Both the position numbers and the translations under genes were made by a program. From Paenibacillus monticola (GTDB lineage: Bacteria > Bacillota > Bacilli > Paenibacillales > Paenibacillaceae), in NCBI RefSeq assembly GCF_009664975.1, contig NZ_WJXB01000003.1, forward strand, positions 558,001 through 622,000: DNA of 64,000 nucleotides, given 5' to 3'. Shown here piece by piece: positions 43,194-52,868 of the stretch. How positions within the stretch are numbered: the stretch's first letter is position 1; each line of letters starts with the position of its first letter. Below the pieces are notes generated by a model, which saw only the letters and a list, made by a program, of their open reading frames with translations, did not search any database and was not told the DNA's origin.

Positions 43194-46100
43194 TTAACTG
43201 TTCACATCAGCAGCCGGCCGGAACTGAAACCACTGAAAGTCGAACTGACTGCCAGGCAGGAACAAAAAGGTTACCGTCTGTTTGCCACTTACTGGTTCCA
43301 GGACAAATTCACGCTCCACGTAACTACCTGTTCCAGCAAACTCAACAAGTTGCTTGGATTCACCCTCTGGACCACTATACAAGAGATGAAGCGTATTGTT
43401 CTCCAGTGAAGAACGTCCGCAGATGACAAGCCGAGAACATTCCTCTTCTCCGAAGTCCATCCCCTCAAAAATAAGCGAGACATTGTTGCCAATACCTTCG
43501 ATGGCTGTCTCCGTATCGGTGAAGGTGTCCCCGTAAATCCGGCTGTTCTCCAGAGCTCCCAGGCGCTCGTAAGCTTTGCGCTTTTGGATAAACTGGATGC
43601 CCTTCAAGTGAATCTTCCGTCGCAAGATAAAAGTTAGCGAAGTGACGCCCGTCAAGCGTTTGGGTAGTTTGTAGGTTTCCTCTTGATATACATTCCAGCG
43701 TGACGATTTCTGGTAGGTGACTACGGACAGCTGCTCGGCGCCCGTCTCTCCGGGAATACCTTCCCAAATTTCAATCGGGAATTGCTCATCGTCCAGGGAG
43801 AAAATGGGGAGGATGATTTCATCACCTCCATAGTCGCCGAAATCAATGCGTTCGAAACAGATCCGGCTCTCGCCTTCCCGCGCCGTAGCGACTCCCCGTT
43901 CGTTGCCATTAGTCAGATTCTGGCTGGCGCTGCTGTGATAGCCAGCGGAGACAAACTCATAAGGATTCAGATAGGCAACCCCAAGGCCAGTGAGCTTAAA
44001 TTCCATTTGCGAGTAGAGCCGAATTCCCTCAGCCCCGTTAGTAGTCCCGCAGCGAATATATACATCCCCATCCCCCACAGCGGTAATGACGGCTTCCTGA
44101 CCCTCTGCCTGAATAGAAGCTATATTGGTATCAATCCCCCTGGCATTGGTAATACGCCACTCTACATCCTGGCAGGTAGCATTACTCGGATGGAGTTTAA
44201 CGTGGACCGATAGAGAGGGGTGATCCTGAGTCAGGAGATTGCCCGCAGGGCAGATGATTTCCAGCTTCCGCACAGGAATTTCATCGTCTATCCGGCTCTG
44301 GATTTCCTGAGGCTCTTCCCTGGTCTCCAAAGGACAGTCGGCATAAAGGTACAACTCGGCATCCTCTGTGCCAGTGCCGGGCTCCGCTGCGACGGACTGC
44401 AGCATAAGCTCAGCAAGAGCCATTTCTGGCGAAGAAGCGCGCAGGGTAATGGTTCCGGTCTCGCTGGTGCTGGCAATAACAGCGAGCAGCTTGCCGCTGA
44501 ACAACCGGCGGCTTATCCCTTTGTAGGGATCATAATCGGTGCTGTCACCATTATCCAAGCCGACCAGCCGTCCGGGACCCTCTACGCTCAGGCGAACCCG
44601 ATGGTTCGCATTTTGCACGGGTTGTCCTTCCACATCGGCTGCCGTGATACTTACAAAGATCAGATCTTCGCCATCGGCCACGATTTCCCGCTTGTCGGAA
44701 GTTAAGATCATAGAGGCCGCATTACCAAAAGAGGATTGCTGGTCCGTGGCGATCACATGACCCTGATCATCATAGGCCACGGCACGGAGAACGCCCTGAG
44801 AATAAAGCAGTTGCCATTCTCCCAACAACTTGTGGCCGTGGATATGGTCGATGTCATAGCTGCCTTGGGATATTTCATTGAAGAACAGCTCAATCCGGGG
44901 GGCATTCGAACAGACCCGAACATCAATGAGTTGCCCCTCCGAGAAGTCCCAATAAGGGAAGATGTGGATCATCGGATGACTTCTGTAATCCGTCCATTCC
45001 GCTTGGTAGATGTAATAGGAGTCCTTGGGAAAACCTGCCGTGTCCAATTGCCCGAAATAAGAGTTTTTGGTGAAATAAGGAGTAGGTTCCCCTATATAAT
45101 CGAAGCCGGTCCACAAAAATTGTCCAAGGGAATAGGTGGCATCACGGTCTGCCGTGATACAGCTTTCCGTGCTTTTGGCCCCCCAGCTGGTGGAGCTGTT
45201 TCCTAGGGAGGAGCACTGCTGATCGTCGTCGGCCAGCACCGACTGGGCCAGAGGGAAATGGTAGACACCTCGGCTCTGTACTGTGGAACAGGTTTCGCTG
45301 CCGTAGATGATCCAATCCGGGTGCTCCTGATGGTGCAGATCATAATATTTCTCGCCATAATTGTAGCCGGCTACCTTGACAATATCGGCACATTTCTGCG
45401 CATTGTCCCAAGGCATATAGTTCGAACCAATGGTGACGAACGCATTGCCCCAGGGATCATGAGCCAGTACTTCATCCCGCAATTGTCTTGTGAGCTCCTG
45501 ACCGCGGACATCGGCGTGGGTGTCGTAAATTTCATTGCCGATACTCCACATCAGGAGGCTCGGGCGGTTGCGGTCCCGCCGCACCCAGCTGGCAACATCC
45601 TGCTTCCACCACTCTGGAAAGAAGCGAGCGTAGTCATAGGGAGTCTTTTTCCGCTCCCACATGTCAAAGGCTTCCGAGACGATAAGCACGCCCATCTCGT
45701 CCGCCAGCTCCATCAGTTCAACAGCAGGCATATTATGAGCGGTGCGGATGGCGTTCACACCCATCTCCTGCAGCAGTGTGAACTGCCGCCGCAATGCAGT
45801 TTTGTTGACTGTAGCACCAAGACAACCAAGATCATGATGCTGGCACACACCGTAAATCTTGACGTGGCGTCCGTTCAGGAAGAAACCTCTCTGGCTGTCC
45901 AATTCCATCGTACGGAATCCGAAGCTTTGGCATTCCTCCTCTATAACCTCATCCTGAACCAGCAGTTCAGTCTTCAGAGTATAGAGACTGGGATTGCCGA
46001 TATCCCAGAGCAATGGCCGTTCCACGGTCAGACGACAGTGGGCATGCGTGGTCAGATCACTACTGTCCAACACAAGAAGAACAGTTTCCTCTCGCGCGAT

Positions 46101-46697
46101 TACCTCTCCGCCCGAATCCAAAATGGTATGACGGAGCTTCAGCTGTCCAGTATTCATAACATCTTGTTCCACCTGCAGCTCACATTCCACATCCACTGTC
46201 CAGACATCGCCGACCGTATGCTTCGCCGAAATGTAAATACCGTCCGGAGCGATATGTGTCTGCGGAGTTGTCTTCAGCCACACGGAGCGATAGATGCCTG
46301 CGCCCGAGTACCAGCGGGAATTAGGTGCTTCATGGATGACGCGCATATATATCATATTATCGCCCTCTGTCAGATAGGGCGTAATATCAAATTCAAAGGT
46401 GGAGTATCCATATTTCCATTCGCCTGCCACGTGTCCGTTGACGTACAGCGTCGAATTCATATAGACGCCTTCAAAGCGCAGAGACATGCGGCTATCGGCA
46501 GGCACTTTATCCAAGCTGAGGATTTTGCGGTACCAGCCTTCTCCAGTTTCATAGAGCGCATGAGTATTGTAGATCAGCCAATCGTGAGGCAGACTAACCG
46601 GCATCCATTCGGTACCAGCGGCTACCTCCACCAGCACCGAATCAAGCGGCTGTTTGCTGAAATGCCAGCCTCCGTTGAATTTTCTTTTGATACTCAT
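43194..46697 (-). CDS. Large GH2 beta-galactosidase-type enzyme with C-terminal binding domains
   Basis: An 1167-residue GH2 enzyme: N-terminal sandwich (about 1-170, GGWHFSKQPLD, LYVNGHVAGEWKYGYSTFEFD), Ig domain, TIM barrel with acid/base Glu389 in WSIGNEIYDTH and nucleophile Glu468 in GSETCSTVQ, a DUF4982-like linker (about 590-660), invasin-type Ig domains (about 660-900) and a C-terminal carbohydrate-binding region ending LPGSQFDFQWFQF. No signal peptide, so cytoplasmic despite the binding modules. Start ATG 46697 after AGGAGG. It is the last gene of the operon starting with the binding protein at 50214. Beta-galactosidase is the usual activity; related sugars are possible. Its last 50 residues recur as a fossil at 28944. 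Confidence 0.93.
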   Translation of the reverse strand: MSIKRKFNGGWHFSKQPLDSVLVEVAAGTEWMPVSLPHDWLIYNTHALYETGEGWYRKILSLDKVPADSRMSLRFEGVYMNSTLYVNGHVAGEWKYGYSTFEFDITPYLTEGDNMIYMRVIHEAPNSRWYSGAGIYRSVWLKTTPQTHIAPDGIYISAKHTVGDVWTVDVECELQVEQDVMNTGQLKLRHTILDSGGEVIAREETVLLVLDSSDLTTHAHCRLTVERPLLWDIGNPSLYTLKTELLVQDEVIEEECQSFGFRTMELDSQRGFFLNGRHVKIYGVCQHHDLGCLGATVNKTALRRQFTLLQEMGVNAIRTAHNMPAVELMELADEMGVLIVSEAFDMWERKKTPYDYARFFPEWWKQDVASWVRRDRNRPSLLMWSIGNEIYDTHADVRGQELTRQLRDEVLAHDPWGNAFVTIGSNYMPWDNAQKCADIVKVAGYNYGEKYYDLHHQEHPDWIIYGSETCSTVQSRGVYHFPLAQSVLADDDQQCSSLGNSSTSWGAKSTESCITADRDATYSLGQFLWTGFDYIGEPTPYFTKNSYFGQLDTAGFPKDSYYIYQAEWTDYRSHPMIHIFPYWDFSEGQLIDVRVCSNAPRIELFFNEISQGSYDIDHIHGHKLLGEWQLLYSQGVLRAVAYDDQGHVIATDQQSSFGNAASMILTSDKREIVADGEDLIFVSITAADVEGQPVQNANHRVRLSVEGPGRLVGLDNGDSTDYDPYKGISRRLFSGKLLAVIASTSETGTITLRASSPEMALAELMLQSVAAEPGTGTEDAELYLYADCPLETREEPQEIQSRIDDEIPVRKLEIICPAGNLLTQDHPSLSVHVKLHPSNATCQDVEWRITNARGIDTNIASIQAEGQEAVITAVGDGDVYIRCGTTNGAEGIRLYSQMEFKLTGLGVAYLNPYEFVSAGYHSSASQNLTNGNERGVATAREGESRICFERIDFGDYGGDEIILPIFSLDDEQFPIEIWEGIPGETGAEQLSVVTYQKSSRWNVYQEETYKLPKRLTGVTSLTFILRRKIHLKGIQFIQKRKAYERLGALENSRIYGDTFTDTETAIEGIGNNVSLIFEGMDFGEEECSRLVICGRSSLENNTLHLLYSGPEGESKQLVEFAGTGSYVEREFVLEPVSGKQTVTFLFLPGSQFDFQWFQFRPAADVNS

Positions 46698-46737
46698 AGA
46701 TAAGCCTCCTCTCGTGTGTAGATTTCAGCGTAATCAT

Positions 46738-47616
46738 TTACCCTTTTAAAGCTCCCACCATAACTCCTTTTACAAAATATTTCTGCAGGAATGGATATAG
46801 CATCAGGATGGGGGCCGTAGTCACAATGATTGCCGCATATTTTAACGTCTCCGCAACATCACGGCTCTGAACTAGGGTTGTGGTTCCAAGCATACTGGCA
46901 TTGTCGTTCTCAAGAATAATGTTCCTGACCACCAGTTGTATTGGGTAGAGGTCTTGGTTCTGCAGAAAGATCATGGCATTAAACCAGCTATTCCAATGAC
47001 CCACACCATAATAGAGAATCAACACGGCGACAACTGGCATAGATAGCGGAATAAATATCCGGAACAGGATGGTGAAATGGCCGGCACCGTCTAAAAAGGC
47101 GGACTCCTCTATTTCCTTCGGAATAGCCATAAAATAAGTTCGCATAATAATTAAATTAAATGTACTAATCGCTGTAGGTAGAATAAGTGCCCATAAGGAG
47201 TCTAGCAACCCATAGGATTTCACAATCAGATAGAAGGGAACCAGTCCTCCCTGAAAAAACATCGTGAACACGATAAAGAACATGATGGGTTTCCGTAAAA
47301 GCACTCCATCTCGTGAAAGAAAATAGGCCCCAAAAGAGGTCAACGTCATGTTGATCACGAGTCCAACCACTAATATAAAGAGGGTATTCCTAAAACCTGA
47401 TAGAATCGTGGGATTGTTAAGGACTGCCTTGTATCCTTCCAAGGAAAAGCCTTGCGGCCATAGTAATATGCCATTAAATGAAATCAAGCGGTTCCCCTCA
47501 CTTAAAGAAGAGAACAGAATATAGAGCAATGGATAGAGTGTCAGAATAATTAGGAGCACCATAATAACAGCATTAAAGAAATCAAAGATACGTTCCCCGC
47601 GTGATGTTCTAATCAT
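46738..47616 (-). CDS. Sugar ABC transporter permease (LplC type)
   Basis: A 292-residue permease with six hydrophobic segments, coupling loop IEESAFLDGAGHFTILFRIF and C-terminus FVKGVMVGALKG. Start ATG 47616 after AGGAGG. It is between its partner permease and the large GH2 gene. The arrangement binding protein, LplB, LplC followed by a glycosidase is the same as in region A. Confidence 0.95.
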   Translation of the reverse strand: MIRTSRGERIFDFFNAVIMVLLIILTLYPLLYILFSSLSEGNRLISFNGILLWPQGFSLEGYKAVLNNPTILSGFRNTLFILVVGLVINMTLTSFGAYFLSRDGVLLRKPIMFFIVFTMFFQGGLVPFYLIVKSYGLLDSLWALILPTAISTFNLIIMRTYFMAIPKEIEESAFLDGAGHFTILFRIFIPLSMPVVAVLILYYGVGHWNSWFNAMIFLQNQDLYPIQLVVRNIILENDNASMLGTTTLVQSRDVAETLKYAAIIVTTAPILMLYPFLQKYFVKGVMVGALKG

Positions 47617-47629
47617 GTTAGTAACCTCC

Positions 47630-48538
47630 TTACCAAAGACTGTTTTTACTTACTCGTTTACTAAAATAGTTGGCCAAGAGCAAAATACTGAAGTTGATGA
47701 CGGAGTTAAACAAACCGACTGCCGCACTGTAGCTATAATTGAACTCCAGAATCCCTTTTCGGTAAACATAAGTAGAGATGACGTCCGCCGTCTCGTAGAT
47801 ACTGGCACTATATAAGAGAATGATTTTTTCGAAGCCAACATTCATTATATTGCCCAGCGCTAAGATCAGCATAATCATAATGGTTGGCAGAATACCCGGC
47901 AGGGTAACGTGGCGAATCTGCTGCAACTTCGTGGCTCCGTCAATTTTGGCCGCCTCATATTGCTGCTGGTCAACTCCGGATATGGCCGCCAGATAGATGA
48001 TGGTTCCCCAGCCAATTTGCTGCCAAATTTCACTGATTATATAAATGGGGCGAAAGGACTCGGGCTGCTGCAGGAAAGAGATCCGGGCGCCACCAAAAAA
48101 GGCAATCACATCGTTAATCAAACCATCGGATAAGGTAAAATACCTAATGATCCCTGCTACAACAACTAACGTAATAAAATGGGGCATATAGGTGATCGTC
48201 TGTGTAATTCGCCGGAAGCGCGGACTCTTTAATTCATTCAGCAACAATGCCAGGATGATGGGTGCGGGAAACCCGAACAGCAAGTTGAAAAAGCTCATAA
48301 GAAGCGTATTCTTGATGACGCGAAAAAAGTAAATGCTGGAGAAAAACTGCTCAAAATGCTTGAAGCCAACCCAGTCGCTACCCCAAATTCCTTTGGCTGG
48401 AACAAATTGCTTGAAGGCGATAATCGTACCGTACAAAGGAACATAGTGGAACATCACATAGTAAACTAGCACTGGAAGAATCATCAGATACAGCCATTTA
48501 TTGCGCAGTAAATCTTTCCCCAATCTGGTCTTCAGCAT
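47630..48538 (-). CDS. Sugar ABC transporter permease (LplB type)
   Basis: A 302-residue permease: YLMILPVLVYYVMFHYVPLYGTIIAFKQF near the N-terminus is the LplB pattern, written here in parts as MFHYVPLYGTIIAF; coupling loop QYEAAKIDGATKLQQIRHVT. Start ATG 48538 after AAGGAGAG. A GC-rich hairpin (48568-48610) separates it from the binding-protein gene, so it is probably made in smaller amounts. Confidence 0.95.
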   Translation of the reverse strand: MLKTRLGKDLLRNKWLYLMILPVLVYYVMFHYVPLYGTIIAFKQFVPAKGIWGSDWVGFKHFEQFFSSIYFFRVIKNTLLMSFFNLLFGFPAPIILALLLNELKSPRFRRITQTITYMPHFITLVVVAGIIRYFTLSDGLINDVIAFFGGARISFLQQPESFRPIYIISEIWQQIGWGTIIYLAAISGVDQQQYEAAKIDGATKLQQIRHVTLPGILPTIMIMLILALGNIMNVGFEKIILLYSASIYETADVISTYVYRKGILEFNYSYSAAVGLFNSVINFSILLLANYFSKRVSKNSLW

Positions 48539-48567
48539 AACTCTCTCTCCTTTGCTGCAATACTTAT

Positions 48568-48610
48568 AGCGGGGGCCCCCTATGATTTGTTATTTACAGC
48601 GGCCCCTGCT
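48568..48610 (-). other. GC-rich hairpin between binding-protein and permease genes
   Basis: AGCGGGGGCC (48568-48577) pairs with GGCCCCTGCT (48601-48610) with one mismatch. No T-run follows, so it is likely to protect the 3' end of the binding-protein mRNA or cause partial termination. Confidence 0.5.
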
Positions 48611-48618
48611 GAATGTTT

Positions 48619-50214
48619 CTACCGTTTCATGTAACGCTCGTAAGCGGCTTGCTGAATTTCCAGTGCCCGCTCAATCCCCATATCTTTCATTTGCTGAACA
48701 TACTTATCGTAATTATCAACAGATTCAGTACCCAGAATGATTTTGAGTTCGGTCTCTTTGACAAGCGCGTTAATGTCATTCATAATACTGCTCATTTCGT
48801 CAGCTTCCTCGGCCGTCGGGGTAACTGGCGGCAGCAGATGGCTTTCGTGATTGGTTTTTTTCCAAATACCTATAGACTCTGCGGTTTGCGGAAATTTGGC
48901 CGGCAGATTGTTGTCCTGCTGAATCATAGGGAAGTTGGTTCCGTGTGCGTATTTCATCATGACCTGATCACTGCCGAGTCCTTCGGGATTGTTAACTACC
49001 AGATCGGTATAGACGGGTTTGCCGTTCTCCAGATTGTAAGTAGTCCCTTCGAAGCCAAACGTATTCAGCATGCTGCCTTCCTCGGTATAGGCGTAGTCCA
49101 GCCAGCGCATCGCTGCTTCCACATTTTTGGTATTGGCAGATATGGCTGCTGAGCTCGTGCCGGCATAAGCATTATCCAGTTGGCCGAACTCAGGAAGCTC
49201 ACCTTTGACAGCAGCAGGATAAGGAGCCGCTACAAAATTGGCGTTCGGATCGGTTTCCTGGGCGGCTGAATTGTACTTCTCGATATAGAACTGCCAGCCA
49301 ATCGTTGCCCCGCTTACTTTCGAGGTCATTTTCTTATCTACCGTTGCCGCATCAATCGAAGCAAAATCCTTGTCAATTAGCCCTTCTTTATACCACTGGC
49401 TCATCGTCTTCAGATAGTCCTTATATCCAGGCTCCAGATAGCCATAAACCACTTTCCCATCATTGATATAGAAATTCCCCATCACACCAAAGGCCCCGGC
49501 AAATCCTCCGGTTCGTTCTCCCAGGAACATCGTACGGAACGTTACAGGTGCACTGGCATTCTTCTTTTCTTTAAAAGCGGTTAACACCGTATGCCATTCA
49601 TCAATTGTTTCTGGAATACCCAACTTCAGCTCATCCAGCCAGTCTTTACGAATGATGGGTCCCCCATAGACTCGTCCAGCTTCGGAGCGAATGAATGGAA
49701 AGGCATAATAGGTGCCGTCATCGGTTTTGATCATTTTATCAATTTCGGGATGCTCCTGAAGTGCTTTTTTCAGGTTAGGAGCATATTGATCAATCAGGTC
49801 ATTAAGCTTCAAAATGTACCCTTGTTCTACGGCTTTATCCGGACCTCCCGGGTACTGCAGCCAAGTGTTCAGAAAAATATCTGGCAGTTCACCCGAAGCC
49901 AACATCAGACTGAATTTCTGATCAGCCATGGGTGTTCCACCTAATTGCTTAATTTTAATACCCGTTCGCTTCGCATATTCATCATCAATAGGCAAGCTTT
50001 CCGGAGTCCCTCCCAACTGTTCGTTCATAAAAGTTAACTCTGTGCCACCAGTCATAGGATAAGAGAAATCTGCAGCAGGCGTTTCATTGGAAGGAGTGTT
50101 AGAAGCGCTTTCATTATTGTTATTGTTTGAATTGCTGCATGCGGCTAGCAGCAGGGTGAGACCTAATAGAAGGGCAACCGATTTGTTAGCTTTTGGATTT
50201 CTGAATAATTTCAT
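48619..50214 (-). CDS. Sugar-binding lipoprotein (LplA type)
   Basis: About 531 residues; lipoprotein signal with lipobox LAAC, Asn-rich linker, then a long family-1 fold (DFSYPMTGGTELTFMNEQ onward). Length and the C-terminal MGIERALEIQQAAYERY are typical of LplA proteins. The ATG at 50214, behind GGAGG, is preferred over a TTG one codon earlier. A cre-like sequence is inside the coding region near codons 34-38. It heads the importer/GH2 operon and lies directly after the gene of its presumed regulator (50388-52676). In related Paenibacillus clusters such importers carry aldouronates; here galactosides are equally possible given the GH2. Confidence 0.94.
   Translation of the reverse strand: MKLFRNPKANKSVALLLGLTLLLAACSNSNNNNNESASNTPSNETPAADFSYPMTGGTELTFMNEQLGGTPESLPIDDEYAKRTGIKIKQLGGTPMADQKFSLMLASGELPDIFLNTWLQYPGGPDKAVEQGYILKLNDLIDQYAPNLKKALQEHPEIDKMIKTDDGTYYAFPFIRSEAGRVYGGPIIRKDWLDELKLGIPETIDEWHTVLTAFKEKKNASAPVTFRTMFLGERTGGFAGAFGVMGNFYINDGKVVYGYLEPGYKDYLKTMSQWYKEGLIDKDFASIDAATVDKKMTSKVSGATIGWQFYIEKYNSAAQETDPNANFVAAPYPAAVKGELPEFGQLDNAYAGTSSAAISANTKNVEAAMRWLDYAYTEEGSMLNTFGFEGTTYNLENGKPVYTDLVVNNPEGLGSDQVMMKYAHGTNFPMIQQDNNLPAKFPQTAESIGIWKKTNHESHLLPPVTPTAEEADEMSSIMNDINALVKETELKIILGTESVDNYDKYVQQMKDMGIERALEIQQAAYERYMKR
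50100..50113. promoter_or_regulatory. cre-like box inside binding-protein gene
   Basis: On the minus strand TGAAAGCGCTTCTA matches TGWAARCGYTWNCW at 13 of 14 positions, about 100 bp after the start codon. Intragenic cre boxes are known to act as roadblocks in Bacillus. Confidence 0.4.
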
Positions 50215-50324
50215 CAATATTACGACCTCCGTTTAATGTGATTTGGCGACTTAATGCTTCTACAATGTAAGCTGATCTATCTCTACAAACAATATTCAAT
50301 ATGCAAAATCCATTGCTAAAAACG

Positions 50325-50360
50325 CAAAAAGAGGATAGGCATTTCTTACTCCTATCCTCC
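50325..50360 (-). terminator. Terminator of AraC-type regulator gene
   Basis: GAGGATAGG (50331-50339) pairs with CCTATCCTC (50351-50359); on the minus strand TTTTT follows. It lies 28 bp after the regulator stop and insulates the binding-protein operon. Confidence 0.85.
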
Positions 50361-50387
50361 TTTTCGTGAAATGCGTATCCTGTTCAT

Positions 50388-52676
50388 TTATTGTAGATTC
50401 TTAAATCGCCCCGGTGTGATTCCTTCATACTTTTTAAATACTCGAATAAATGCACTGCTGCTGGAGAAGCCCACTCGGGACGAAATTTCCTCAATGGTGA
50501 CTCCCTCTTGCAGCAGAATCTTGGCCTCAGTGGTGCGAATCTGACTAATATAATCATGCAGTCCTTGCCCGATCTGTTCCTTAAACAATCTGGAGACATA
50601 CTGGGGAGTAATACCAAAATGGGCTCCAATCATGGAAACACTGAGATTCATATCCGCATACTTGTCTTTCACATACACCGATACCTCTTCCCCAATTCCG
50701 GTATTGGACATCAGAGCTAGCTTCTCATTAGCCTTGCTGCAGGCCATTCTCGTAAGCTCCATTAGCTCTTGCCGGAATTCCCCGCGTGTCGAGCAGACTA
50801 ATAAACGTTTCATTGGACGCCATTCTTCCCATAACTTCGAGCGCTGGGTCTCTTGAGGGACAGCTTTCATAATAGAACTGGTCAAATCAATCATGGCATA
50901 CCTCACAAGATCAATGGAAACCTGCGAACCAAAGAACTGTTCCAAGATGGCATCCACCATCGCTGAGGCTTTATCGAACTCCCCGCTTCTAATCAGGTTT
51001 ATAAATACGACTTCATCATTGATGGACAGATAATAACCGGTTTCCTGCGGTTCAATCTCTCCATACCAAATAGACATATTTTCTTCCAGCACCAGCCGAT
51101 ATTCCTGAGCCTCCAGCGCCTGAAGATATCCTTGATGCAAGCTGTTTAGACCCATATGAAGCTCGCTGCCAGCCATAACAATCTGCAGACCATATTTCCG
51201 GTCAATGAACTCCAGCGTTTTGGCAAGCGCTTCTTCAATATCCTCTTTCCAGTTGGCGGAACGTTCGCTACTAATATTCTTCACTGCCGCCAGCATGCCG
51301 TCCATTTCTGTAAAGCTTAAGCCATGATGCTCACCGGTGAAATCCATGATGATATTGGATACGATAAAATTAGAAAGATTTGTTGAAGGGCTGCCTTCTC
51401 CCTCCCCCTGGATGTAGAACAGCAGCACAGCGAAATTCTCCGAGTCCCAGTCGAAGTGATGCAGCTTTGCCGTTTCCTCCATCGACATTCCCTCTTCAAC
51501 CTGTCCTTTGAGTAAACGGGCTAAATAATAAGTTTGCAGCACGCGAAGCTGCCTAAATTGCCGGTTGTTAATATCATCTCTTTCCCGAATGGTGGCCAAC
51601 GCACTCTCCCTAATGAAGGAGAACTCATCCAGCACCCTCTGGGTTTGCTCATCTTTGGCACCGGAGAACATATTCACTAATTCGCGAACAGGGTTATAGT
51701 TCTTACGGGCAAAATAATAAATAATCGCGCCTCCGACCAAAAAGCAGAGAAGCAGCCCGATCAGATTCAGATTGCGTATTTCTCGTGCTTTTTCCCAAAA
51801 CACACTTGAAGGAAATACGCTTATATATTTCCAATTTGTTGTATCCGAATCGATAAAAGAGACCATGTTTTCGGTTCCGGCGATGTTCAGGAAAGAAGTG
51901 CCTGCTCGCTTATCTCCTGTTTCGGTGTAAGGCACGGTCTGAAGGTTGGCTAAGCTGTTGTTCTGGAACAGAATTTGATTATTCCTATCCACAATATACA
52001 CATCGCCATTATTGACCCAATCCACATTTTTCAGCATATTCTGAATTTTGCTGCCGTTCAGCGGAAGCATCAATGTTCCCCTCAATGAATGTTCTCCTCC
52101 GGCACTTGAGAAGGGCTTCATTAAGACAACGTTTGTATCCCAGCGTTTAAATTCAATAATTGGTACTAATCCGTTGCCCCCAGCATTCTCATTCTTCAAT
52201 AGAGACAGCCAATCTGCATAGGGCATCCCGATCATCTGCTGGTAAATCTCATAAAAAGTTTGACTGTCCGTATACGTCTCATCCGTTAGAATTTTGTCCA
52301 GACTGCTCGAATACAGATAGATTCCATTGATAAAGTCATTAGTCGCTTTATATTTGCTTAACTCCTGGCGGGTTTCATAAATCTGAAAAGATTGCGTTTT
52401 CTCCTCCGCGGGAGTCAGGTTCAAGTATTTATTCACATCACTATGAATGGACAATTGCATAGCCATCTTTTCGGCCTGATTGATTTCACTGTCAATCGTA
52501 TTTTGCATTTGTTTGAGCATCGCATTCCCTGCCCGCTCAATTTCATATTCGACGATTTGTTTGGTTTGCAGATATATGATAGCGCTAACAATAAGCGGGA
52601 TAAGCATAATCACGGAATACGAGACGATCCATTTAAAGGTCACACTTCTGCTAAACACAAACCTTTTTTGATTCAT
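50388..52676 (-). CDS. Membrane-bound AraC-family regulator
   Basis: A 762-residue one-component regulator: transmembrane helix (about 15-36, WIVSYSVIMLIPLIVSAIIYL region), extracellular Cache-like sensor (about 40-290), second helix (about 298-318, LLCFLVGGAIIYYFARK), a cytoplasmic linker and a C-terminal AraC double HTH (VSMIGAHFGITPQYVSRLF, EISSRVGFSSSSAFIRVF). No receiver or kinase domains. It should sense an extracellular sugar and control the importer operon encoded next. ATG 52676 after AAGGGGG is preferred; an in-frame start 11 codons upstream overlaps that ribosome site. TGCAAA occurs in its own upstream region (52758, 52783). Confidence 0.93.
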   Translation of the reverse strand: MNQKRFVFSRSVTFKWIVSYSVIMLIPLIVSAIIYLQTKQIVEYEIERAGNAMLKQMQNTIDSEINQAEKMAMQLSIHSDVNKYLNLTPAEEKTQSFQIYETRQELSKYKATNDFINGIYLYSSSLDKILTDETYTDSQTFYEIYQQMIGMPYADWLSLLKNENAGGNGLVPIIEFKRWDTNVVLMKPFSSAGGEHSLRGTLMLPLNGSKIQNMLKNVDWVNNGDVYIVDRNNQILFQNNSLANLQTVPYTETGDKRAGTSFLNIAGTENMVSFIDSDTTNWKYISVFPSSVFWEKAREIRNLNLIGLLLCFLVGGAIIYYFARKNYNPVRELVNMFSGAKDEQTQRVLDEFSFIRESALATIRERDDINNRQFRQLRVLQTYYLARLLKGQVEEGMSMEETAKLHHFDWDSENFAVLLFYIQGEGEGSPSTNLSNFIVSNIIMDFTGEHHGLSFTEMDGMLAAVKNISSERSANWKEDIEEALAKTLEFIDRKYGLQIVMAGSELHMGLNSLHQGYLQALEAQEYRLVLEENMSIWYGEIEPQETGYYLSINDEVVFINLIRSGEFDKASAMVDAILEQFFGSQVSIDLVRYAMIDLTSSIMKAVPQETQRSKLWEEWRPMKRLLVCSTRGEFRQELMELTRMACSKANEKLALMSNTGIGEEVSVYVKDKYADMNLSVSMIGAHFGITPQYVSRLFKEQIGQGLHDYISQIRTTEAKILLQEGVTIEEISSRVGFSSSSAFIRVFKKYEGITPGRFKNLQ

Positions 52677-52868
52677 ATTCTGCACCCCCTTACAATGAAT
52701 TGGCCTCAATAATTTCTAGAGTTCAACTATAGGATATAAATGACCCTGAGAGCAATCTGCAAAATGAACCTGATTGACTATTTGCAAACAAACCTCTTTG
52801 TCAGCAAGCGGATCTAGAGTGAACAGGTTGTTCCTCCGTCCTTCTGCTTCAAAAGAGGTTTCTTTATT

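Noticed and set aside
45258-46703. Long plus-strand open frame (481 codons) opposite the large GH2 gene
   Set aside because: It lies wholly antisense to well-conserved GH2 coding sequence, its product has no recognisable motif, and the GH2 reading explains the region completely.
50303-50329. GCAAAA repeated 21 bp apart before the binding-protein operon
   Set aside because: Only six bases long, and the second copy is part of the A/T tail of the regulator's terminator, so the spacing may be chance.
52785-52866. AAACCTCTTT and AAAGAGGTTT as a possible terminator after the Nif3-like gene
   Set aside because: The arms are more than 50 bp apart and no T-run follows on the minus strand, so a working terminator is doubtful.
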